Below are positions 35,403 to 44,225 of a stretch of 64,000 nt of DNA, in pieces. The stretch comes from Pseudomonas piscis (GTDB taxonomy: Bacteria > Pseudomonadota > Gammaproteobacteria > Pseudomonadales > Pseudomonadaceae), in the NCBI RefSeq assembly GCF_009380155.1, contig NZ_WHUV01000003.1, positions 372,001 to 436,000 of the forward strand. Direction: 5' to 3'. Every line of letters starts with the position of its first letter. Within the stretch, counting starts at the first letter, position 1. The translations under genes were made by a program, and so were the position numbers. Under the pieces are notes generated by a model. It was given only the letters and a program-made list of their open reading frames with translations, was not told the origin of the DNA and searched no databases.

Positions 35403-36308
35403 CTAGAGTCCCTGGTCCCAGGTAGGCTCCTGGGGAAACCTGAGTACCAGGAAATCCAGCATGCTGCGCAAGGTGGCCGGCATGTGCTTGCGCGAGGCGT
35501 AGACCGCGTACATGTTCATCCGGCGAGGCTCGGCATGGGCCAGCAGGCGCACCAGTTCCCCGCGCTTGATGTATTCCCCGGCCTGGTAGCTGGGCAACAT
35601 GGCGATGCCGGCACCGGCCACTGTGGTACGCAGCAGGGTACTGGCCTCGTTGGCGCTGATGTTGCCCTGGACCGGCACCGACACCGGCTCGCCATCTTGT
35701 TCGAAGTGCCACAGGCTCTTGCCGAAGTAAGAGTGGGTCAGGCAGTTGTGCTGGCTCAGTTCTTCCACCCGCTGGGGCGCCGGGTGTTCGCGCAGGTAGG
35801 CCGGGGCCGCGCAGATCACCGAGCGGCAGACCGTCAGGCGCCGGGCGATCAGGTTCGGGTCCAGGTCGTTGCTGGTGCGGATCGCCAGGTCGATGCGTTC
35901 GTCCACCAGGTTCACCGTGCGATCGAGCATCTGCAAGTCGATGCTCACCCCGGGGTGGTCCTTGACGTAGTCGGCCATGGCCGCGGCCAGTTGCGACTGG
36001 CCGAACGAGGTGCTGACGCTGATGCGCAGCAGCCCACGCGGGACATCGTCGGGCTCGCTCACAGCTGCCTGCATGTCGCTGGACAGCTCCAGCATCTGCC
36101 GACAACGGGGCAGGATCTCGCTACCGGCGGCGGTCAGGCTGAGCTTGCGCGTGGTGCGGTGCATCAGCCGCGCGCCGACCCAGTCTTCCAGCTCCGCCAG
36201 GTAACGCGAGACCACCGGTCGCGACAGGTCCAGGTGATCGGCCGCCGCCGACTGGCTGCCCAGGTCGACCACGGTGACGAAGACTCGCATTGCTTGGAGA
36301 CGATCCAT
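35403..36308 (-). CDS. LysR-family transcriptional regulator
   Basis: A 301-residue LysR regulator of the CrgA/AaeR-like group: MDRLQAMRVFVTVVDLGSQ, HTH SQSAAADHLDLSRPVVSRYLAELE, HRTTRKLSLTAAG, and an effector domain RGLLRISVSTSFGQSQL...DLAIRTSNDLDPNLIARRL. It is divergent from the periplasmic MBL-fold gene with a 113-base shared region, and probably controls it and the following NAD(P)-binding protein. The effector is unknown. Confidence 0.9.
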   Translation of the reverse strand: MDRLQAMRVFVTVVDLGSQSAAADHLDLSRPVVSRYLAELEDWVGARLMHRTTRKLSLTAAGSEILPRCRQMLELSSDMQAAVSEPDDVPRGLLRISVSTSFGQSQLAAAMADYVKDHPGVSIDLQMLDRTVNLVDERIDLAIRTSNDLDPNLIARRLTVCRSVICAAPAYLREHPAPQRVEELSQHNCLTHSYFGKSLWHFEQDGEPVSVPVQGNISANEASTLLRTTVAGAGIAMLPSYQAGEYIKRGELVRLLAHAEPRRMNMYAVYASRKHMPATLRSMLDFLVLRFPQEPTWDQGL

Positions 36309-36421
36309 GATTTGCCCGCTTTCAGAAACAAACTATGTCCAAGCATCGCATTTTTTGTGACGAGTCTGGCAACTAAGCTTGCTCCATTCCCAATACGCCA
36401 ACCGCTGCTGGAGCTGCCCCC

Positions 36422-37306
36422 ATGATCGGATTCACTTCATTCAAACGCCTGCTGCTGGCCACCGCCGTCCTCGGTTTCGCCGCCCATGCCGCAGCCGCCG
36501 AGCCCGCCCTGCAACTGGATGTCTACAACCCTGGCAGCAACGCCATCTTCCCGGTCAGCTCGGTGCTGGTCAGTGGCAAGAAGGACGCGATCCTGGTGGA
36601 CGCCCAGTTCGGCAAGTCCCAGGCCCAGCAGCTGGTGGACAAGATCCGCGCCAGCGGCAAGCACCTGACCACCATCTACATCAGCCATGGCGATCCGGAT
36701 TACTACTTCGGTCTCGATACCCTGACCAGCGCCTTCCCGGACGCCAAGGTCGTGGCCTCGCAGCCGACGGTCGAACACATCAAGGCCACCGTCGAAGGCA
36801 AGCTGGCTTTCTGGGGGCCGCAAATGGGCGCTGACGTTCCGGCCAAGACCATCGTGCCAAGCGTGCTCGAGGGCCACAGCCTGACCCTGGAAGGGCAGAA
36901 GCTCGACGTCATCGGCCTGGATGGCAAGCAACCGGACCGCAGCTTCGTCTGGATCCCTTCGATCAAGGCAGTGGTCGGCGGTGTGGTGGTCTCGGAGAAC
37001 ATCCATGTGTGGATGGCCGATACCCAGACTGCCCAGTCCCACCAGCAATGGCTGAAGACCCTCAAGACCATCGATGGCCTCAAGCCCAAGACCGTGATTC
37101 CCGGTCACTACCTGGGCGACAGCGCGCGGTCCCTGAAGCCGGTGCATTTCACGGCGGACTACATCAAGGCCTTCGATGAGGAAACTGCCAAGGCCAAGGA
37201 CTCTGCGGCGCTGATCGCCGCCATGAAGAAGCGCTACCCGGACCTGGGCGAGGATAGCTCGCTGGAGCTGAGCGCCAAGGTTGCCAAGGGCGAAATGAAG
37301 TGGTGA
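36422..37306 (+). CDS. Periplasmic MBL-fold hydrolase with variant metal motif
   Basis: A 294-residue metallo-beta-lactamase-fold protein with signal peptide (RLLLATAVLGFAAHAAAA). The position of the canonical HxHxDH reads HGDPDYYFGLD, so the second and third His are replaced. The later VGGVVVSENIHVWMAD and PGHY regions are present, the last with the conserved His. This variant occurs in a Vmh-like group from memory; zinc occupancy and substrate are uncertain. It is divergent from a LysR regulator and followed by an NAD(P)-binding protein after 72 bases. Confidence 0.82.
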   Translation: MIGFTSFKRLLLATAVLGFAAHAAAAEPALQLDVYNPGSNAIFPVSSVLVSGKKDAILVDAQFGKSQAQQLVDKIRASGKHLTTIYISHGDPDYYFGLDTLTSAFPDAKVVASQPTVEHIKATVEGKLAFWGPQMGADVPAKTIVPSVLEGHSLTLEGQKLDVIGLDGKQPDRSFVWIPSIKAVVGGVVVSENIHVWMADTQTAQSHQQWLKTLKTIDGLKPKTVIPGHYLGDSARSLKPVHFTADYIKAFDEETAKAKDSAALIAAMKKRYPDLGEDSSLELSAKVAKGEMKW

Positions 37307-37378
37307 AACCTTCCTGACCCCCGCTCCCGGACCGGGAGCGGGGGGCGCTGTACTCTCTTTGCCAACTGGAGAATCGTC

Positions 37379-37993
37379 ATGAGCAAGATCGCAATCATCG
37401 GTGCCACCGGCCGGGCCGGTAGCCAACTCCTGGAAGAAGCCCTGCGTCGTGGCCACAGCGTCACCGCCATCGCCCGCGACACCACGAAGATCGGCCAGCG
37501 GGCCGGGATCGTCAGCCGGGCCGTGGACGTGGCCGACAGCGCCGCGCTGCAAGCGGCCGTGGCGGGCCATGACGTGGTGCTCAGCGCCGCGCATTTCGCC
37601 CCCATCGCCGCCAGCGCCATCATCGATCCGGTGAAGAAGGCCGGGGTCAAGCGCCTGCTGGTGGTGGGCGGTGCCGGTTCGCTGTTGTTGCCCGGTGGCG
37701 GCAAGGTCATCGACAGCCCCGGCTTTCCCGAGGAGTACAAGGCCGAAGCCAGTGCCGGCGGAGTGTACCTGGAGACCCTGCGCAAGGAGCAGGACCTGGA
37801 CTGGACCTTCCTCTCGCCGTCGGCAGAGTTCGTCGAAGGCGAACGCACCGGGAAGTTCCGCCTGGGCCAGGACGACCTGCTGGTCAGCGCCGAAGGTCGT
37901 AGCTGGATCAGCTTCGCCGACTACGCCATCGCCATGCTCGACGAAGTGGAAAAACCCGCTCACGTGCGCCAGCGCTTCACCGTCGGTTACTGA
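37379..37993 (+). CDS. NAD(P)H-binding oxidoreductase (atypical SDR)
   Basis: A 204-residue protein of the NAD(P)-binding, NmrA-like type. The dinucleotide motif GATGRAGSQ lies near residue 8, then RDTTKI (cofactor-specificity region) and LLVVGGAGSLL, and the C-terminal segment SWISFADYAIAMLDEVE is typical of YwnB-like proteins. It has no catalytic Tyr-x3-Lys. It may sense redox state or reduce a quinone or flavin-like substrate; this is not determinable here. It is probably co-expressed with the MBL-fold gene. Confidence 0.85.
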   Translation: MSKIAIIGATGRAGSQLLEEALRRGHSVTAIARDTTKIGQRAGIVSRAVDVADSAALQAAVAGHDVVLSAAHFAPIAASAIIDPVKKAGVKRLLVVGGAGSLLLPGGGKVIDSPGFPEEYKAEASAGGVYLETLRKEQDLDWTFLSPSAEFVEGERTGKFRLGQDDLLVSAEGRSWISFADYAIAMLDEVEKPAHVRQRFTVGY

Positions 37994-38028
37994 GCCGACT
38001 ATCGGGCTCTGGCGGCTGCACTTCCCGG

Positions 38029-38164
38029 TGTAGCCGCCACAGCTTGCGAGGCTGCTGGGGCTGAATCAGCAACTTGCGGCTGCTGCGCCCCCGTACGCAG
38101 CCTGCGGCAGCGGCTACATGAAGCGGCTCGCACCGTGGCTGTAGCCGCTGTCGAGCCTGCGAGG
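38029..38164. repeat. Cluster of three REP-like elements
   Basis: Three related units starting TGTAGCCGC fill the gap between two convergent genes: forward at 38029-38057, reverse at 38092-38118 (ends cagcggctaca) and forward at 38140-38164 (tgtagccgctgtcgagcctg). The last two face each other as an inverted pair. This matches the TGTAGCCGCTG...GCCTGCG REP family of fluorescent Pseudomonas. Confidence 0.75.
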
Positions 38165-38196
38165 GGCCCGCAGGGTTCCAGTCCGGAAGCAGCGTA

Positions 38197-39078
38197 CTAG
38201 CGCTGGTGCGCCTGTTCCACCAGCCAGTCCAGCAATTCCAGCAATTGCGCCGAAGGCCCCGGACGCTCCGGATAGACCAGGTAATAGGCCTGGCCCGTCG
38301 GTATCTTCAATTCGAACGGCATGACCAGCCGCCCGGCACTCAGGTCATCGCCGATCAGGGCCCAGTCGCCCATCGCCACCCCGGTCCCCTGGGACGCCAC
38401 CGACATCGCCAGGTCCAGGGTCTCGAAATGCTGGCCCTTGCCCAGGGTGTTGAACGGCGTGCCCGCAGCCTTCAGCCAGCGTTGCCAATCCCGTTGGTCA
38501 TGGGACGGATGCAGCAACAGGTGGTGCTGCAGGTCCGCCGGGCTCCTGAGGGGCGTCGGGCCCTCCATCAGCGGTCGCGAGCACACCGGGGTCAGCTGTT
38601 CATTGAACAAGTGCCGGGAACCGAGGTTCGGGGAGGGCGGGGCGCCATACATCACTGCGGCATCGAACGGCTCGCGGGTGAAGTCCACGCCGTGCTGGAT
38701 GGTGGTGGTCAGTTGCACCGGCACTTCCGGTCGTTCCTTCTGCCATTGCAACAGCCGTGGCAGCAGCCAGCGCATGGCGCAGGTCGGGGCCTTGAGGCGC
38801 AGGTTGCGGCTGCGGCTGCCGATCTCGTCCACCGCGCCATTGATCAACTCAAATACCTGCTGCACCCGTGGCAGCCACTCCAGGCCTTCGGTGGTCAGGC
38901 TCAAGCCACGAGCCTGGCGCTGGAACAATGGATAGCCCAGGTGGCTTTCCAGTCCGGCGATCTGTCGGCTCACCGCGCCCTGGGTGATATGCAGTTGCTC
39001 GGCGGCGCGGGTGAAGTTGCAGCACTGTGCGGTGACCAGGAAGGTGTGCAGCGCGGGCAGGGGAGGCAGGCGTTTCAT
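38197..39078 (-). CDS. LysR-family (GcvA-like) transcriptional regulator
   Basis: A 293-residue regulator. MKRLPPLPALHTFLVTAQCCNFTRAAEQL and HITQGAVSRQIAGLE are GcvA-type HTH signatures. The effector domain includes DAAVMYGAPP and AMSVASQGTGVAMGDWALI. The start at 39078 is chosen from family form; an upstream MSSRHAW start at 39105 is possible because no clear ribosome site distinguishes them. It is divergent from the decarboxylase/aldehyde dehydrogenase operon with 147 bases between, so it is the likely regulator of that operon. Confidence 0.88.
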   Translation of the reverse strand: MKRLPPLPALHTFLVTAQCCNFTRAAEQLHITQGAVSRQIAGLESHLGYPLFQRQARGLSLTTEGLEWLPRVQQVFELINGAVDEIGSRSRNLRLKAPTCAMRWLLPRLLQWQKERPEVPVQLTTTIQHGVDFTREPFDAAVMYGAPPSPNLGSRHLFNEQLTPVCSRPLMEGPTPLRSPADLQHHLLLHPSHDQRDWQRWLKAAGTPFNTLGKGQHFETLDLAMSVASQGTGVAMGDWALIGDDLSAGRLVMPFELKIPTGQAYYLVYPERPGPSAQLLELLDWLVEQAHQR

Positions 39079-39225
39079 GGAGGGCCAGGCATGACGTGAG
39101 GACATGGCTAGTATGACTTTTTATCCATTGTTCCGGCTACCGGCGCGCCGTTCCAATAGCCCCCTTCCGGCGTCCACGGGTGTTTCCCGGTCGCACGGTA
39201 TCAACCAACAAGAAAGGGCGATGAG

Positions 39226-40863
39226 ATGGCGACATGTGGCGAAGTACTGGTCAAGTTACTCGAGGGGTATGGGGTCGAGCAGGTGTTCGGTATCCCTGGA
39301 GTGCATACCGTCGAGTTGTATCGGGGCCTGGCCCGTTCCTCCATCCGCCACGTCACCCCGCGCCATGAGCAAGGCGCTGGCTTCATGGCCGACGGCTACG
39401 CCCGCACCAGCGGCAAGCCCGGGGTGTGCTTCATCATCACCGGCCCTGGCATGACCAACATCACCACCGCCATGGGCCAGGCCTACGCCGATTCGATCCC
39501 GATGCTGGTGATCTCCAGCGTGCAGACCCGCAGCCAGCTGGGCGGCGGGCGCGGCAAGCTCCATGAGTTGCCGAACCAGAGTGCCCTGGTCGGTGGCGTG
39601 GCAGCGTTCTCCCATACGCTGATGTGTGCTGATGAGTTGCCGGTGGTGCTGGCCCGGGCTTTCGCCCTGTTCCAGGCTGGCCGTCCGCGTCCGGTGCATA
39701 TCGAGATCCCGCTTGACGTATTGGTCCAGGACGCCGACCACCTGCTGGCCAGCGAGCCGGTACAGGTCGCCCGGGCCGGCGCCGCCCCGGCGGCCGTGGC
39801 GCAGATGGGCCAGTTGCTGGCGACGGCCAAGCGTCCGCTGATCCTGGCTGGCGGTGGCGCTATCGATGCCGCCGCGTCCCTGACCCAGCTCGCGCAGCTG
39901 CTGCAGGCCCCGGTGGCCTTGACCATCAACGCCAAGGGCATGCTGCCTTCGGCGCACCCGCTGCTGATCGGTTCGACCCAGTCGCTGGTGGCCACCCGGG
40001 CCCTGGTAGCCCAGGCCGATGTGGTGCTGGCCATCGGCACCGAACTGGCGGAAACCGACTACGACGTGACCTTCGCCGGTGGTTTCCAGATTCCCGGCAC
40101 GCTGTTGCGGGTCGATATCGATGCCGACCAGACCGTGCGCAACTACCCGCCGAAAGTGGCGCTGGTAGCCGATGCCGATATCGCCGCCCAGGCCTTGCTG
40201 GCGGAGCTGTCGCGGCAAACCCTGGCCGAGCGCAGCAGTGACTGGGGGGCTGTGCGTGTCGATGCCTTGCGCCAGGAGCTGGAGCTCATCTGGGATGCCC
40301 CGACCCGGGCCCAGACCCGGCTTTTGCAAACCCTGGTCGAGGAGTTGCCGGAGATCGTCCTGGTCGGCGACTCCACCCAGCCGGTATACAGCGGCAACCT
40401 GACCTTCAATCCTGACCAGCCACGACGCTGGTTCAATGCTTCCACTGGCTACGGCACCCTGGGTTATGCCTTGCCGGCGGCCATCGGCGCCTGGCTCGGC
40501 GGCGGCTCGAGCCCGGCCCAGCGGCGGCCGGTGGCCTGCCTGATCGGTGACGGCGGCTTGCAGTTCACCCTGGCTGAACTGGCTTGCGCCGTGGAGGCGC
40601 AAACCCCGGTCATCGTCGTGTTGTGGAATAACCAGGGGTACGAAGAGATCAAGAAGTACATGGTCAATCGCGCCATCGAACCAGTGGGCGTCGACATCTA
40701 CACCCCGGACTTCATCACCGTGGCCAAGGGCCTGGGCTGCGCCGCCGAGCGCGTCGACAACATCGCGCAGTTGCGCGCGGCCTTGCGCCTGGCGGTCGAT
40801 CGCCAGGGCCCGAGCCTGATTGAAATCGACCAGAATCGCTGGACCCAGGGAGTACAGGCATGA
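39226..40863 (+). CDS. aruI: ThDP-dependent 5-guanidino-2-oxopentanoate decarboxylase-like
   Basis: A ThDP enzyme of 545 residues with the three acetolactate-synthase-type domains. The catalytic Glu lies near HEQGAGFMADGYAR. The ThDP motif begins GDGGLQFTLAELACAVE and ends WNNQGYEEI (G-D-G ... N-N). The whole sequence resembles AruI, which decarboxylates 2-ketoarginine to 4-guanidinobutyraldehyde in the arginine transaminase route. AAGAAAGGG lies 6 bases before the ATG at 39226. The aldehyde dehydrogenase gene overlaps by 4 bases, matching the next step. No transaminase AruH is nearby, so substrate assignment needs care. Confidence 0.85.
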   Translation: MATCGEVLVKLLEGYGVEQVFGIPGVHTVELYRGLARSSIRHVTPRHEQGAGFMADGYARTSGKPGVCFIITGPGMTNITTAMGQAYADSIPMLVISSVQTRSQLGGGRGKLHELPNQSALVGGVAAFSHTLMCADELPVVLARAFALFQAGRPRPVHIEIPLDVLVQDADHLLASEPVQVARAGAAPAAVAQMGQLLATAKRPLILAGGGAIDAAASLTQLAQLLQAPVALTINAKGMLPSAHPLLIGSTQSLVATRALVAQADVVLAIGTELAETDYDVTFAGGFQIPGTLLRVDIDADQTVRNYPPKVALVADADIAAQALLAELSRQTLAERSSDWGAVRVDALRQELELIWDAPTRAQTRLLQTLVEELPEIVLVGDSTQPVYSGNLTFNPDQPRRWFNASTGYGTLGYALPAAIGAWLGGGSSPAQRRPVACLIGDGGLQFTLAELACAVEAQTPVIVVLWNNQGYEEIKKYMVNRAIEPVGVDIYTPDFITVAKGLGCAAERVDNIAQLRAALRLAVDRQGPSLIEIDQNRWTQGVQA

Positions 40864-42308
40864 CTGCGCAACCGATGCTGGACGGCCTGTATATCGACGG
40901 CCAATGGTCGGCCGGCAATGAGCCGCTGCAAGTGATCAACCCGGCCACCGAGGCTCCCCTGGCCCGGGTGGCCGGCGGTGGGCCAGAGGCCGTGGACCGC
41001 GCGCTGCGTGCTGCCACTGGCGGGCTGGCTCGCTGGGCCCGAAGCACTGGTGCCGAGCGGGCGGTGGTGCTGCGCAGGATCGCCACTGGCGTGGCTGCGC
41101 GTCGCGAGCGCCTGGTGCAACTGCAATCGAGCAACAACGGCAAACCCCAGGCCGAGGCGGGCATGGACGTCGACGACGTGATCGCCACGTTCGACTACTA
41201 CGCCGAACTGGCCGAGGGCCTGGACGCTCGCCAGGATGCCGAGGTGGCGTTGCCCAGCGCGGATTTCAGCGCTCGCCTGCGCCGCGAGCCATGCGGCATC
41301 GTCGGGCTCATCGTGCCGTGGAACTTCCCCATGGTCACCACCGCCTGGAAGCTTGCGCCGGCCCTGGCGGCAGGTTGCAGCGTGGTGCTCAAGCCCTCGG
41401 AGGTCACGCCGTTGCCGGAGCTGGAGCTGGCGGCGATCATCGCCCAGAGCGGCTTGCCCCAGGGGGTGTTCAACCTGGTCTGCGGCACCGGCCTGGCAGT
41501 GGGCGCGCCTTTGGCGGCGGACCCGCGAGTGGCGAAGATCTCCTTCACCGGTAGCAATGCGGTGGGCGTCCAGGTCATGCAGCGGGCGGCGGAAACCGTC
41601 AAGGGCGTGAGCCTGGAGCTGGGCGGCAAATCATCGTTGCTGGTCCTGGCCGATGCCGATCTGGACCTGGCGGTGGAGCTGGCCTGCGGTGGTGGTTTCT
41701 TCAACGCCGGGCAGATGTGCTCGGCCACCAGCCGGGTGCTGGTGGCGGCTGAACTGGCCGATGAATTCCTCTACCGGCTCAAGGCCCGGGCCGAAGGCAT
41801 CCGGGTGGCCGAGCCGTTCGAGGCCGGGGCGCAGATGGGCGCGCTGGTCAACCAGGCGCAATACCAGCGGGTGCTGGGGCATATCGACCGTGGCTTGCAG
41901 TCCGGGGCCCGGCTGGTATGTGGCGGTAGTCGCCCGGCGCACCTGGCACAGGGCTACTTCATCCAGCCCACGGTATTCACCGAGGTGCCGCTTGACAGCG
42001 CGTTGTGGCGGGAGGAGATCTTCGGTCCGGTGCTGTGCGTGCGCAGCTTCGACAGCCAGCAAGAGGCCATCGAACTGGCCAACGACAGCGAGTTCGGCCT
42101 GGTCGCCAGTGTAGTGGGTGGCGATACCGCCAATGCCGAGGCGGTGGCCAATGCCCTGCAGGCCGGACTGGTGTGGATCAACGCACCGCAGGTGATCTTT
42201 CCCCAGACGGCCTGGGGCGGCTACAAGCAGAGCAGCATCGGCCGTGAGCTGGGGCCCTGGGGGCTACAGGCGTTCCAGGAGATCAAGCACGTGGTACGGG
42301 CCAACTAA
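40860..42308 (+). CDS. Aldehyde dehydrogenase family protein
   Basis: NAD(P)-dependent aldehyde dehydrogenase of 482 residues. It shows PWNFPMVTTAWKLAPALAAG, KPSEVTPL, the nucleotide loop FTGSNAVG, catalytic Glu in LELGGKSS, and catalytic Cys in FFNAGQMCSATSR. It probably oxidises the aldehyde made by the AruI-like enzyme upstream (4-guanidinobutyraldehyde to 4-guanidinobutyrate). The ATGA overlap indicates translational coupling. Its stop overlaps the convergent AraC-type gene by 4 bases. Confidence 0.92.
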   Translation: MTAQPMLDGLYIDGQWSAGNEPLQVINPATEAPLARVAGGGPEAVDRALRAATGGLARWARSTGAERAVVLRRIATGVAARRERLVQLQSSNNGKPQAEAGMDVDDVIATFDYYAELAEGLDARQDAEVALPSADFSARLRREPCGIVGLIVPWNFPMVTTAWKLAPALAAGCSVVLKPSEVTPLPELELAAIIAQSGLPQGVFNLVCGTGLAVGAPLAADPRVAKISFTGSNAVGVQVMQRAAETVKGVSLELGGKSSLLVLADADLDLAVELACGGGFFNAGQMCSATSRVLVAAELADEFLYRLKARAEGIRVAEPFEAGAQMGALVNQAQYQRVLGHIDRGLQSGARLVCGGSRPAHLAQGYFIQPTVFTEVPLDSALWREEIFGPVLCVRSFDSQQEAIELANDSEFGLVASVVGGDTANAEAVANALQAGLVWINAPQVIFPQTAWGGYKQSSIGRELGPWGLQAFQEIKHVVRAN

Positions 42309-43246
42309 CCCGGTCCCAAGCTGCCTGCCCGCAGGCGCGCCATGTCCCGCAAGGGTGGCGCGCCGAACAGGCGACTGTACTCGCGGCTGAACTGCGAAGG
42401 GCTTTCATACCCCACCCGATATCCCGCCACCGAGGCTTCCAGGCCTTCGGCCAGCATCAGCCGGCGGGCTTCCTGCAGGCGCAATTGCTTCTGGTATTGC
42501 AGCGGGCTCATGGCGGTCATCGCCTTGAAGCGATGGTGCAGGGTCGACACGCTCAGGTTGACCTCGCGCGCCAGGTCGTCGATGCGCAGCGACTGTTCGA
42601 AATTACCGTTGAGCCATTCGATCGCCTGGTTGACCCGGTGGCTCTGGCTATTGGTAGTGGCGATCTCGTACAGGCGATGGCCTTGTGGGCTGCGCAGCAG
42701 GCGGTAGAGGATTTCCCGGCGGACCAGGGGCGCCAGCATGGCGATGTCCTTGGGTGTGTCCAGCAGGCGGGTCAGGCGCAGCACCGCATCGAGCATCGGT
42801 GAATCCAGGCGTTCCACGTACAGGCCGCGTCCGGAGGGCCGGGCGGGCACGCCCAGGGGACCGGCGTCGGCGATCAGGGCGTTGATCTCGCCGGGGTCGA
42901 TGTCCAGACGCAGGGCCAGGATCGGCTGCTCGGGGGAAACCATCGCCACCTTGCCGCTCAGGGGCACGGCAACCGAGACCACCAGGTAGTTCAACGGGTC
43001 GTAGTTGTAGGTCTCGTCGGCCAGCTGCACCTCCTTGCGGCCCTGGGCCATGATGCACAGCGCCGGCTGCGCCAGCACCGGGGCGAACTGGTGGGTATGG
43101 CTGTGGCGCGAGACGAACAGCGAATCGATGGCCGTGGCATGGCTGCCGTCGACGACGGTATGGCGATCGATGATCGCCGCCAGTTCCGCACGCTGGCGTT
43201 CCATTTCCGGGGCGAGGGGAGCCGGCAGGTTTTCCTGGGATGACAT
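42305..43246 (-). CDS. AraC-family regulator (AraC_N type)
   Basis: A 313-residue regulator with an N-terminal AraC_N (PF06719-like) domain (SLFVSRHSHTHQFAPVLAQPALCIMAQGRKEV) and a C-terminal HTH pair (RIDDLAREVNLSVSTLHHRFKAMTAMSPLQYQK, ASVAGYRVGYESPSQFSREYSRLFG). The start MSSQENLPAP at 43246 has GGAGG 7 bases upstream. Members of this group often regulate adjacent oxidoreductases. It is divergent from the ABM-domain gene at 43578, which is a candidate target. Confidence 0.9.
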   Translation of the reverse strand: MSSQENLPAPLAPEMERQRAELAAIIDRHTVVDGSHATAIDSLFVSRHSHTHQFAPVLAQPALCIMAQGRKEVQLADETYNYDPLNYLVVSVAVPLSGKVAMVSPEQPILALRLDIDPGEINALIADAGPLGVPARPSGRGLYVERLDSPMLDAVLRLTRLLDTPKDIAMLAPLVRREILYRLLRSPQGHRLYEIATTNSQSHRVNQAIEWLNGNFEQSLRIDDLAREVNLSVSTLHHRFKAMTAMSPLQYQKQLRLQEARRLMLAEGLEASVAGYRVGYESPSQFSREYSRLFGAPPLRDMARLRAGSLGPG

Positions 43247-43577
43247 GGGGCAGCCTCCGGGGTTTTGCGATCGGCACAGCTTAAGTTTGTGCAAGCGGGG
43301 AGGCTAGGCCGATCCTGCGTAAAACTTGCCTGATCCTGCTACTTGCGCGCGCGATGTACGAGGTTGTCCCATCGACTGGAGTTTCACTTGCTTGAAACAC
43401 CGTTGTAGTCATTTTGTCCCATGGCGCGGGACGAGCAAGCTGGTGGTGGGCGATATCGCAGGATTGGGCAAATCAGCGGCAGGAATCGACTAACCCGGGT
43501 TCACCCGCGGCCCGTATCGTTGGATCCTGTCGCAGCCCGTCCCCCGGCTGCCTCGACGACACCTGGGAGGGTCGCAC
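43247..43577. other. Divergent promoter region
   Basis: A 331-base gap between the AraC_N-type gene and the ABM-domain gene. I see no gene or clear hairpin, only a mixed-composition region expected to hold the two promoters and an AraC operator. Confidence 0.35.
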
Positions 43578-43943
43578 ATGTCCACGCATATTCCCGTCAG
43601 CCATATGGCTTTGGTCCGCGCCCGTGCGGGGCGCTCCACAGAGCTGGGCGCTCGCCTGAGCAGCCTGATCGAACCGTCCCGCCAGGCGCCCGGCTGCCTG
43701 CAGTTCGCCTTGCAACGCTCGCAGTGCGATGCCCAGCTGTGGCTGGTGTCCGGGTTCTGGAGCAGCCAGCAGGCGATGACCGCTTATTTCAGCTCGCCGG
43801 CCATGGAGGTCTTCAGCGAGCTGGTCCAGGACCTGGTGGTCGACAGCCTGGACTTGCACACCTTCGATACCGTTTCGGCACAGGAGCTGCCGGGCGAGTA
43901 CCCCCAGTTGCACTGCGTGCCGGTGCACAAGCTGGCCAGTTGA
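43578..43943 (+). CDS. Antibiotic biosynthesis monooxygenase (ABM) domain protein
   Basis: A 121-residue protein with the ferredoxin-like ABM fold: HMALVRARAGRSTELGARL, SRQAPGCLQFALQRS, LWLVSGFWSSQQAMTAYFSSPAMEVF. ABM proteins include quinol monooxygenases and heme-degrading enzymes, but many are uncharacterised. TGGGAGGG lies about 9 bases before the start. The neighbouring AraC regulator and the downstream small gene do not clarify the substrate. Confidence 0.8.
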   Translation: MSTHIPVSHMALVRARAGRSTELGARLSSLIEPSRQAPGCLQFALQRSQCDAQLWLVSGFWSSQQAMTAYFSSPAMEVFSELVQDLVVDSLDLHTFDTVSAQELPGEYPQLHCVPVHKLAS

Positions 43944-43985
43944 AGGTTTAGAATGGCCAACTTTCCATTGGCCAGGACCCGCAAC

Positions 43986-44225
43986 ATGGCACGCAAAGAG
44001 TTCGCACATTACGAAGCAGTTTCCGCTGTGGTTCCAGGTGAGGGGGGATACAGCGCCGCCATCGCCATCAAGGCCCTGGATGTTTCAGGAGCCCCGCGCT
44101 TTCACAAAGTCCTGGACGAGCAGAAGTTCAAGACCGCCCATGACGCCGACCAGGCTGCCGCGCAACAACTCGAACAGCTGATCGACGTCGACGCCGACGG
44201 TCAATTGTGCTGGAAGACTATTTGA
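43986..44225 (+). CDS. Hypothetical protein, 79 aa
   Basis: A small soluble protein of unknown family (MARKEFAHYEAVSAVVPGEGG). It has an N-terminal beta-strand-like half, FHKVLDEQKFKTAHDADQAA, and a C-terminal helix with QLEQLIDVDADGQLCW. The ATG at 43986 has AGGA 9 bases upstream; the upstream in-frame M at 43953 is less likely. It lies 42 bases after the ABM gene. The stop overlaps the convergent flavin-reductase-like gene by 8 bases. Confidence 0.65.
   Translation: MARKEFAHYEAVSAVVPGEGGYSAAIAIKALDVSGAPRFHKVLDEQKFKTAHDADQAAAQQLEQLIDVDADGQLCWKTI

Noticed and set aside
37317..37346. Terminator after the MBL-fold gene
   Set aside because: The inverted repeat cccgctcccgg/ccgggagcggg is strong, but no U-run follows and the next gene is close, so it is not listed as a terminator.
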